A DNA stretch of 64,000 nt from Nectonema munidae (Eukaryota; Nematomorpha; Nectonematoida; Nectonematidae), in assembly GCA_030549495.1 (NCBI GenBank), contig JAUIRK010001039.1, positions 62,001 to 126,000 of the forward strand, in the 5' to 3' direction. The position numbers were made by a program, and so were the translations under genes. The notes under the pieces are model-generated. The model made no database searches, had not been told where the DNA came from, and saw only the letters and a list, made by a program, of their open reading frames with translations. This document shows positions 48,801-60,800 of this stretch, one piece after another. Position 1 is the stretch's first letter. Each line of letters starts with the position of its first letter.

Positions 48801-51800
48801 CAAAGCCTAAAAAGATATCATCATGATGATCATGTATAAATGCGTACTCTTATATAAAGAGCGATTTGATTGTTAGCGTCAAGGTGCAAAGACCCTTTCG
48901 TTTTGAAATCGACACCTGCTAACGTTTCTTATATTCCTGATTCAGAAGCAACAACACAAATCACGAATTTATTACTAATGTTTAATGCTTTTTTTTTCCA
49001 CCGTCTTCTATATAGCATGATTAATTGAAATAAATAAATTACTTATAAGAATCATATTAATTTTAAACTTGAACAAAATAATTTCAATTTTTATATATAT
49101 TTTTTTCAACTGTTCAAGAATAAATGTCATTGTTGATTTCCTATTTTAAAGATGTTCTTCTAGCACAAATAACATGGTCAGAAAGAGTGGAGTTAAGTTC
49201 GCTAGATACAGGTATCGCTGCTACGGATATTTAGTACATAAACATTCTGAGAAAAACAGAAAGTAAAGGAAAATTGGAAGAATTTTCTTTCAGCCATGTT
49301 AAATCCTGTTGATTCATGAATATTCATTCTATCTTTTTGAATGTGTGTGTGATGAATTTCTCATAATACTACTCTCGTACACCATACATTGTACATTTAT
49401 GCAATGCTTATAAACAGCCCGAAATTCAAAAATCAAACCAGTAGTAGGTTTTATAAAAATGACCCTCAAACGAAAACCCGAACAGGTTTATCCCGCCAGG
49501 CACACTACTGGATTTCAACGTCTTGGATCGGTTGTCCATACTTGGCCTAGCCTTGGAACTAAGAATTTAAAGATAGGTCCTCATACATGGTATTCTGGAA
49601 GGCACTAATCATTTACTCATCTTTGCTGCTGCAAAAGTTTAACGAAAATTGCGTACGATAATCCTGTGAACATTTTGAGAGAAAAGTGTTTACCCAAATA
49701 ATTCGAAAAAATTTCGTCTTGTAACTCTTAGCCCTAAATGAAAACGTATTCCAGTTTCAAATGATCATTGTATTTCTTGGCGCTCAATTTACGTTGAATA
49801 AAATCCAACCCTTTCTCTCTCTCTCTTACGATGATGGGACGCTTAACCGGAATCGGGATTCGTGTTTTTTAAATATCGGAATCACATTGGAAAATTTCAT
49901 TAGTACTTTCCGATACCTCAGTCACGATTCTTTTTATTTTTTTCAAATGTTTTCAACGTAAAACGTAAAAAACCTTTTTTTAGAAAAAAAATTTAGTAAA
50001 AAGAAAAAAAAAGATTTTTTTTAGTTTCCTTAGTTTTAATCAAACATATTAATTTTTTCAAATAAAAATCGCCATCGGAATCAAATATCTATTGAAATGA
50101 TGTAACATGATTCAACAAGTTATGTATCTCTCCATGGAAAGTGGATGAGAATGAGTTTTATTACTAAAAAGCGCAACCTTTTGGCGGATGTCGAGGCGGC
50201 ATCTCTCGCTCTCACACAAACTCGAAGACTTGAGCAACGACTTGACCTGCTTCCTAGACTCTACCAACTTCTGAATTTCAAAAGGCAGAATTCCGGTTCT
50301 CGTTGTATCCATTTCCAAAATTTCATCTGCCGCTTTCGGATTCGCTTCACTTGGTAGCGCTTTCGCATCCTCGTTTGGCTGAAAATATTTTCTCGAGATT
50401 TTGCAATATTGTTAAAATAAACGAGAAAATACCCCTTGATTCGACGCCTTTATGCATTGTGTTGTGAAGCATATGTTGTATTCTTGAATGATTGAAGGGT
50501 ATAAACTGTTGAAATCGAGTAGAAGAACAAAATTGTCGTAAAAGCCTAGAAAAAATTAAATGAAACGTTGTAATTAGGTGAAACAAGTTTGTAAAATATT
50601 TTAATAGAAGATGTGAAAAGCTGAAAACTGTAAATACTTACACATAAAAGTCAAGCTAGCCACAATAAAATCGGACACATTGAAACTTAAATACATAAAT
50701 CACTCACAGCTATAGTATATACCAATTTGCTTGCATTTCTCTTCTAAATTTACTTTTTCAAAATTTCGTTGAAAAGTTATGCAGAAGAATGATACTAAAA
50801 GTAAATGTGAAGGAATTGTCGATGAGAAAATGAAAGACGTGAATAAAAAGCAAATCTTTTTCAAATTTTAAAATATCTTGTCAATATGAATTTTTGAGCA
50901 CTCAGGTCTTCCTTACATAAATTCTTCAATTTGTACGATCTTCAGATAGACATTCTTACACACATAGCACACTTTTTGTATGTGGTTCATATCTATATTT
51001 TCCATCAAAATTATTCGATATCTGTATACTACATCGTATTTTTATATTCTCCTTTCTTACACTCTGTTCCTTGCTGTCTACTCTTGGTTTATCTGAAGAA
51101 GACGAGGGTAATTATTAATATTGAGAAAAATTTCATTTGAATGTAAGTTTTCCTTTCTACTTCCTTATATAATAAAAATAATTCAACTTCAGGAAATGTT
51201 AAAAAATTCTTTAAAGTTCGGTATCGAATGCTTAATAATATAACCTTATTAGTTGTCTTGCAGTGGTTTGCATAAACCTTTAGATTTCACACTTCATTTC
51301 TTTTGAATACATATATTTTCATCAAAATTCAGTATAAAATTATTTTATATCACTGTTCATTCTTATTAATATTTTCATTTTATTTAAATAAACTTACTTA
51401 CTTATTATTATTTTTTTTATTAATGTCTCCTGAAAGATATTCAAAAAATTATCATTTAAACTCAAAAAGGAAAACAAATTCTACTTTCCGAAAAAATTTC
51501 AAAGTTAAGTTATTTCAATTTTTGAAAGATTAGAACCTGTATAAATATAGCATTGGAAATGAACAATGAGTTTAAAAAGGCGTTTAGAAAACTATATAAA
51601 TAATGATGAGACAACATTGTTTTTTTCTTCGTCTAAACCAGATATTATATTAGATTACAACAAATCTAAGGGTTCTATTGATAGTGCTGACAAGATGCTC
51701 AAAAAATTTTCTTGTCACAGAATCTCAAAAAGATGGCCGTTTGTTCTTCTAACCCATATTATCAATGGTTGTGCTTTGAATGCTTATGTGCTTTACCAAA

Positions 51801-54800
51801 AGAAATATTCAAATGTATCACTGACAAGACTTAACTTCCTCAAAGATTTGGGTTTTGAACTCGTGAAACCTGCTATCAAAGCGAAGACAAATCCTCCAAG
51901 AACAGGAATGCCATTGTCAGTCCAAGCAGCTATGGCATCAATTAAAGGCCCTCTACCACTACAGGTTCCATCACCAATACCATCTAATTCAAGAAAAGGG
52001 AAAAGAAATCGATGTGCATTCTGCCCAATGTCGAAAGACACCAAATATAGTACTCAATGTTCTTTATGCTCTGCATTCATTTGCCCTGAAATACAGAATC
52101 CAATGTAACAACACTAATATTTGAAAATAAAGCTTTAAAGTTTCTGAGTATAACTTTTAATCATTTCTTTTGATTTTGCAACCTTAATAACATGTTTAAA
52201 AACAAAAAACGATTATGACCCCATTTTAGTACTCCGTGTATTATGAGAAGAGGAAGGAGTAATTAGTGCTCTTTACAAATTAAGGATATTTTGAAAAAAA
52301 TATAAAAATGTTTTTATATCCATATAAAAACATCCATTTTTGTTCTTCGAAATGACTTTTTTTCTCAAAACAAGAGTTCAAAAGAAGTATGGGCCAAGGT
52401 CAACAGCGTTATCCGTTACCAATCAAAAGCTGTTGATATGAATGGACAGCGAATTACAGATGAATTATGTGCAGCTAACAAACTTCTTGATCACTTTACT
52501 CTTCCTCCAATCAATGATTCTGAAAAAGTCAACAGCAAAGTTTCACCTATTAAGCATACTTCCTTCAGTTTAAAAGAAATCAATCCTTGTGAAGTATCAA
52601 ACGCTATCAAAGAATTACGTAATAGTAAATCAAAAGACGCATATGGAATCAGTATTTTTCATATAAAGCTCATAAATTTAAGTATCTCTCCAATACTGTC
52701 TCATTGCTATAACAAATGTAAGTATTTCGAAGAAAACAAGTTATTTTCAAATTTCCAATTTGGTTTTCGTCCTAGTTTTTCAACAGAATTGTTACACACT
52801 TACTTCTTAGATAAATGTGTATCATTTCTTGAGAATAGAGTTGACGTTGGGGTGATATTACTCGATCTATCCAAAGCTTTCGACTCCATTCCACATAAAA
52901 TCTTACTCGACACGCTATGCGCATACGGCTTTGATGAACCATCTCTAATTTTCTTCACATCATATCTTGAAAAAAGGAAAGAATTTGTTCAATATGGGAA
53001 CTCTACTTCATACACTTGTTGCTTAGAAAGAGGACTTCCTCAAGGATCCATTATTGGTCCCTTGCTCTTTATCATATACATGAACGATATATTTGATTCG
53101 ACTACATTTTTTGACTTCCTACTATATGCAGATGATATCACCCTGATATTTCCTTATTCATCAACAAACAAAGAATCCTTCTCCTTTAACTATTTGAAAG
53201 TCGAGGAATGGTGTAATGCCAATTTTCTTACTATAAATCAAAATAAAACGAAAGCAATGATAATCTCTAAAAAGTTTACTGTTGATTCATCCTTATTCCT
53301 TAATGAAAGCTTTGAAGTTGTAAAATAAGTCAATCTTCTCGGCCTTGTTATAGATAATAAGCTCAGCTTCCATAATCACATTAATTACCTATCTATGAAA
53401 TTAAGCAAAGTTATTGGCATCATAAAATACACAAGAAAGTTCTTCTCATCAAAGGTTCTACTTCTTCTCTTGAAATTTCTTTTTATACCTCACCTCACAT
53501 ACAGCTTGGTCAATTTTGGTCATTGCAGTCTAACTCCTTTGGAGACTCTTTACAAAAAATCAATTAGACTGGTTACAACAGCAAATGCTAAGGCACACAC
53601 CAATCCAATTTTTTTACAACTCAATCTTCTCAAAATTGAAGAACTTTACAAGCAGAAACTGGGTATCTTTCTTCTTTCCAATCTTGAATCTCCACATGGT
53701 CTTTTCCAACAGTTGATTACCTACTCCTTCAATTCAACTTACTCCTTCCGAAATAGTCTGATTCTTAACAAGCCCAAGTTCAGACTCAGTTCTTCTCAAC
53801 TATCAATAGGTTTAAAGTTGTCTCTTTTTATGAGACCCACAAATGGTTGTTAGGGGAAAGCGGAAGTTCTGTTCCGAAGTTTAAAACTATCTTAAAACTA
53901 TCGTATCTTTCCAAGTACTCTGAAATTCCTGGGTGTAAAATTAAAGGTTGCTTTGTTTGCTCACGTCCAAGATAACCTTTTCTGGTTTTTTTTAAATATA
54001 TAAAATATAATACTTGATGTTGGAAATCTTGCAGCGGTTTGCATAAACCTTTAGATTTCACACTTTATTTCTTTTGAATACATATATTTTCATTAAAATT
54101 CAGTATAAAATTACCTTATATCTCTGTTCATTCTTATTAATATTTTTATTTTATTTAAATAAACTTACTTACTTACTTACTTAATATCATTTTGAAAACC
54201 AGGAACGACATTTCCTTACACCGCATATTTAAAATGAACAGGTAGCTTTTGTATTGGATCAAATACATAAGATTGGACTAATTTCTTAGTTTTCTCATCC
54301 AGATTTTGTTTTAAAGGTGAACGTAAAAAATTTTTATGACTGAGATAATTGTTTTAGCTTTGAAAAAAAACTCTTTATATAGAGGATTAAAAACTCGTAT
54401 TATAATATTATTATTGAATATTATTAGAAAATTATAATAAGTTTAACACTATGTTCATTTTAAAAACGTAAACGTTTTACAGAAATAAATTTAAACTTCA
54501 AGTTTTTCATTGAAATATTTAGTAACAAATATATTAATATGGTAAACAAAAACATTGTATATTTTATTGACGTAATTTGAAAAAGATATAAATACATTTT
54601 TATATCTTTTTCAAAATATCCTTAATTTGTACTAATTACTCCTTCCTCTACCTAAAACCTCTCATAATACACGGAGTACTAAAATGGGGTCATATTTGAC
54701 CCCGATCGTTTTTTGTTTTTTAAACATGTTATTAAGGTTACAAAATCAAAAAAAAAGATTAAAAGTTATACTCAGAAACTTTCAAGCTTTATTTTCAAAT

Positions 54801-57800
54801 ATTAGTGTTGTTACATTGGATTCTGTATGTTCAGGGTAAATGAATGCAGAGCATAACGAACATTTAGCACTATATTTGGTGTCTTTCGACATTGAGCAGA
54901 ATGTACAGCGATTTCTTTTCCCTTTCCTGAATTAGATGGTATTGGTGATGGAACCTGTTATGGTAGAGGGCCTTTAATTGATGCCATAGCTGCTTGGACT
55001 GACAATGGTATTCCTGTTCTTGGAGGATTTGTCTTCGCTTTGATAGCTGGTTTCACGAGTTCAAAACCCAAACCTTGGAGGAAGTTAAGTCTTGTCAGTG
55101 ATGCATTTGAATATTTCTTTTGGTAAAGCACATAAGCATTCAAAGTACAAACATTGATAATATGGGTTAGAAGAACAAACGGCCATCTTTTTGAGATTCT
55201 GTGACAAGAAAATTCTTTGAGCATCTTGTCAGCACTATCAATAGAACCTTAGCTTTGTTGTAATCTAATATAATATCTGGCTTAGAATGTTCTGCAGTGC
55301 TAAGTGCTTGATCGTTATGTTGACTAGATAACAAAATAACAGATTTGTTTTTACGAGGAACATATGACACCATCATTGCATTTTTTGAAAACAAAAATAA
55401 GCTTGAATTGACCTCGCGTGATTTAGAAGGCAGCATGATTCTTGGTACTTCATTTGGAATTTGTCTTATTGTACCAAGCAAAGTTTTGTTTTGTTTCGCC
55501 AGCTCATGAGCAAGTTCGAGCGAAGTAAAGAAATTATCATAGGTTACTCCGTATCCTTGACCTAGACCTTTCACTAAATCTAACACCACACGCTGTCCTT
55601 GCTTTTTTTTTTCGAGTAGAGGAAATTTGGCCCGTATACACTTGTGAATTCCAAACACATCCTGAAGGATTTTGGCAATTAGCCCAAATCTTGATACCAT
55701 AACGATCTGGTTTACTTTTCATATACACTTGGAATGGGCATCTTCCTCGAAAACCAACCAACTGTTCATCAACACACATTTGCGATTCGGGCACCAGACA
55801 CCTTTGACAATTTTTCATGAAAATTTCCCAAACTTATCTTATTGGAGCTAATTTATCGGAAGCTCTGCGTTCCTGACGAGTTTCATGATTGCCTGTTCAA
55901 TGAAAGGCAATATATTTTGGAAAGCATCGCGTCCCATTATAGCCTTGAAAATTGGTCGGCAAAATGCACCGTCATCACTCCGAACACATTTGATTGATTC
56001 CTTTCTTCCTCTTGTTGCACCAAACAAAAACATGATTCCAATAAAAGCGTTCAGTGATTCTCTCTTCAATTTCCATTTAGGATGACTGAGTTATGCTGCC
56101 TTCTTTTCAGAACAATCTATTATCATATTGTGATACTATCATCAAAAGTAGCTAAAATGCGCTTATTCGCGTGTCTATGTTTTTACTGATGGCTGTAAGT
56201 CCAGGCGCCACTCGTAGAGTATTTCGTCTCAAAGTTCTTTGTTGAGTGGAGGGGAAAGTTTTCCTCCATTTTGTTCCATCTCTTGAGGTTATGTAATTTT
56301 CATCATCATACTCGTCTGAGTCTTCTTTATAACTAGAAGAGGAAGAATCATCTTCATTAGGCAAGATATTGTCTTCTGTTTCTGAATCTTCATCACAAAT
56401 AAGTTCTTCTTCACTATCAACCTCCAAATCGGCTGAAGTAGCTAAAGTTTCTTGTATTTGTTTACAACTAAGAGATTCACGAGACATAACTGGGTGTTGT
56501 TATCTGTAAAAATTCTAAAAAATTAAAAATTTAAGTAATAAATCATTTTTAGGACAATATTTCACATCAACACATGCTCCTGTAACGGGGTCATAAATGA
56601 CCCCAAACATTTAAAATGTCATAAGTAGTAAAATAAAACAAGTATCTCATTGGTATTTCTTGTCAATGTTTTACACATAATTTCAGGAAGGGAATGATCA
56701 TTTTGCATAAATTTAACCAGTAGTTTATCAATTATTGCAAAATTTTATACTCTGGGGTCATATCTGACCCCATTTCAGGTGCAGGAAGGAAACATATTTC
56801 CAAAAATGATAACTTTTCAATTTTGTAAAAAAAGTTAAATAAATCTTTTTTTGTGGGGATTGGGGGGGTTTGGGGTTGGGGGGGTTTTTTGTTAAAAAAA
56901 TTTTTAAAAAAGTTTATAAAAGTTTTTCAGTTTGGGTATAAACGCAAGTAAATTTAGATGAAACAGTTTACCAACAATTGGATCCAAGACTAATCCACCA
57001 GAAAAAGCAGGCCCTTTCTTCTCTTTTGCGTTTGTGTCTTTGGCTGAGGAGTGCGGATTCGCATGCAATGGCGTGATCGCATCAGGACACAAGTAGTTCT
57101 TTTCGGTGAAAGCGTGCAAAAGCAGGTATGTGTTGCGCAAAGCTCTTCCTATATCATGTTAACAAGAACTACGTAAAAACTCGCATTTCAAATCAACCAA
57201 TCACAGAAATAACTGAAAAAAATCTTAATAAAATGGTTTTTTTTTAATTTTTCCAAAAATTCGTTCACCATTACCTGATTACAAAGTCACTCTAATTTTA
57301 GATAAAAACATGAATGCGCATCTAGAGAAGGGGGAAAACCTCCTTCAATTTTAGCCGGCATAGATATTATAGCTTTTAATAAACACAAATTTTGAAAAAA
57401 ATCATTTCCCTAAAAAAAGTACAAATTTCTATATAAGGCATAAAAATTGAATACATTAACAGAAAATTTTTAGAAAATAGAAAAGAATACAATAAAAAAA
57501 TACTCGCACTTATCCAAAAAAAGATAAACAGTTGTAGCCAAAAAAAAAACCAATCAAAAAAGTAGTTTGTTGGTGAGCATCGATGTTTTATCCATTCCAT
57601 CATATATTACAGAACGAGAGCGAACGCTTTTAAATGTTATTCAGAATTGGATAGAGACAAGGAATAGGGTTTCTATGAAAAAGGCTAGAAAATTTATGAA
57701 GGCCTAACAATTAAGATTTTCTTCTTTTTTTTTATTAAAAACTATGCAATATGTTTTTTATAAAAAAAAATTTAGGCTAAAAATTCGATTTAATAAAGCA

Positions 57801-60800
57801 TTGATGTTTTGTTTATTATATTTAAAATATTGTACACAATTTTTTCTAATTATCTTAAAAGAAATTTTATTAAAAAAAGCAAAACTCAGTAAAAGTTGGT
57901 GTTTTTTCCAATCATGTAAGAATTGCGCTCAAAAAACATTTTATAAAAAAAATGTTGAGGGTTATTTTTATGAATGTTGCATTCTGAGTATCAGGGTTTG
58001 TGAAAACTAGAAAAATTCAAACACGAGTTTTATGTTTAATATATACAGTTTTTCCGTCACATCCGGTTCCTGATAAAAATGAGACTGCCGGGTTATCGAA
58101 GTAAACATTTCTGCCATAAGAAAATGAGTTCACAAAAAAACGGACTGATATTGAAGTTGATGAATGATAGAAGGACGACTTCGTAGGAAGAGCTTGACTG
58201 TATTATGATTAATTCATTGAAACAATATCTATCCTCATCTATATATGATATAATAGGTATCCGGTAAATTGCTCGAAAAAAATAAAACTACATTGTTTCT
58301 AATAAAATAATACAACTTTATTCTTGTTAACTGAAGAGTTAAAATATTGAAGAACGAGTACATTTATGTAGAAGGCCTTATTTTTTTTCTACATTCTTTT
58401 TTTGTCATAGTTTAAAATAAAGGATATATTTTTATTATTACTGTTATTCTTCGTGATTTAAGTAAATAAGTATTGTTGTTAATATTTACTCTATTAGTAT
58501 GAAATGTTATATGCAACACTTCTTAAAATTCGCCGTGGGACGGCGCAGTTTACAGTCGAGCAATTTACCTAGAATCAAGATAATGGATAGAGCTAAAATT
58601 CATATATGACAGTATATATTATTATTCTATATAAGATAAAAGTTAGGCTCAGCTATGATTCGTATGGCAAAGTAATAAAACTTTCAATTATCGACTTTAT
58701 CAAATTTTTTGCACAAAATATAAAAACTTTTCAAAGGCTACATACTTTACTACCAAATACATATTTTGATCTGTATGGGAAGAAGAAGGCCATGGTAAAA
58801 CTCAGTATAAAGAAAAATGATAATATGAAGCATTATTGATTTTGAACAAATAGAGTTCAAAATACCTATCTCTCTATAAAAAGTCCAACAATTGAAAATT
58901 TCTGAAATATACTGAAATTAAATGTGCGCTGGAAGAAATATTTGAAAGAAACCCAGGTTTAAATGATCGTGCAAAGAAACAGTTTGGCTCAGAATTTGAG
59001 ACTACATTATGTAGTTGTTAGCACTTTTAGTGGAATCCTACTCATAGAACCAATAGAACAGCATGATTTAATCATCATACTTTTATCAAATGAGCAATTT
59101 TGAAAGGAAAAGTCATTTTGTTTAAAAAGAAAATATATTGTTTCATTGACAGATTACGCGAGAGAGCTTATTCTGACGAAAACAACAAAACATGGCAAAG
59201 GATAAAAATGAAAGAAGTAAAAAAACCTCCGGAAAGTGTTTGAGAGAGAGTGTTTCCACAGATGCGCGTAATTTGAAACGCTAAAGGCAAAACAGAAAGT
59301 TTATCACAGATTTTTGTGATGTTAACCACTTCGCTGTGTAAGCCCTGCAGAAAGCAGAATAAATGTTGGGATGAAGTGGATGAGAAGGAAGAAGAAATGG
59401 CAGCATTGTCCAGAGGCACGTGGACTTTATCGGAAAATTGTTCAGAGTTTAGGACCGTTTGGGTAAGTTCCTTTAGGTCGTAGGATGTGCATTTAATTAA
59501 TTCGCGAGAACAGGTATTCATATCTGCAACTAAGCGCCCGCTGCAAGAAGACGAGATTGTGAAATTCTAAACAAATAAGTGTGCAAAAATATAAATACAG
59601 ATAAAAATCAGGAGCTAGGCGAATATAAATCTTCAGAGTAACAGTTAGTTCCTCACTTAAATGCCCAAATTGCTTAAAATTAAAATGGAGAAAATATTTA
59701 ACTACAAATTTTATGTAAATATATTAAAATTAAAATAATCCTATTATCATGTATATTTAATTGTATATCATAATTGATTACATATCAATCAGCCCTTTTA
59801 AATATCATGAATAAGTATTGCAAATAAATTTTAGAATAAATGTTAGCATTGACTGAAATGTTCAAATGATAATGGAAATCATAATCTACCACGTGTTCTC
59901 ATAGTTTGAATCTTTCACGCTCAAGTGCTTTCGAAGTTTATTTGTAGGAAGTAAATTACGTGCTCGCTTTAGTCGTATGGGCACATTCGTTACAAAGAAT
60001 AATTTCAAATATAGATTCCCTTATTCGCCATTTTTAATTGCAAAGTATATGGAGGCTGCCAGGATTATTACGCCTATTTCCAAGACTTTCTGGAGTTGAC
60101 AAATAAATTTTTTTATAACAAAAACTCACAATTTTTTCCCATCTATGCGTTTTTTCCTAAGTTTGATGCTATTGCGCGAAAATGATAGATAATAGTTTGT
60201 TGATAAGTCCCGTGTTTCTCAAACTTTTTTTACTCATGGACCCCTTTTCGCTTCCTTTTTTCTTGGTGGACCCCTTCAAAAAATTGGACAAAAAATATTT
60301 ATTTTAATATTTTTCACTAATAAAATTTAAAAAAAATAAAAGAAAACAGTATATACTTAGATTTCATATTGAAATGAAGGCAAATCTAATGCAACAATTT
60401 TTATAATAAAAAAAGAAAGACATTTAATGAGATCCCTGTGGTTGATGCTGCTCAACGAGTTTCTTTATATCTGGTTGCATTGAAGTTAATGCTAGTCATA
60501 AAGTACCTCTTTTTACGATGTCAAGTCTATTGCCCTAGCCTTCGCCACTCTGACAAAATGGATGCCCTCCGAAAAATGGGGGCAAAGGCTACTAGGCATT
60601 ATTAATTATTACCTAGGCACATTAAGGCACAAACCAAAGTTCTTTTCCCACGCCTTCCTAATTCTGGATCAAAAAGAAGACGAGGGAATCATTGGTTACA
60701 TCCTTAAAAAGGGTACGAATATATTTCATCCCCCTGGGACATGGTCTGCCCCAAGGCAGCACAAGGGAGCGTGTATGTAGATGCATCACTTACCGGAATA

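Larger units (their letters stand above)
50546..56971 (-). other. POLA1 intron 5-6, transposon-filled
   Basis: A 6.4-kb intron between the GGLVLDP exon and the motif A exon. It carries a LINE tail (51255-51425), a partial piggyBac copy (+), a CR1/Jockey-like LINE (+), a second piggyBac copy (-) and a G-rich run. 50546-51250 and 54190-54570 are AT-rich and unassigned. Confidence 0.75.

Noticed and set aside
47452-49511. A single hAT element with GTGCACC/GTGTGCC ends
   Set aside because: The ends match only loosely and the conserved POLA1 exon with motifs B and C lies between them, which a mobile element would not contain.
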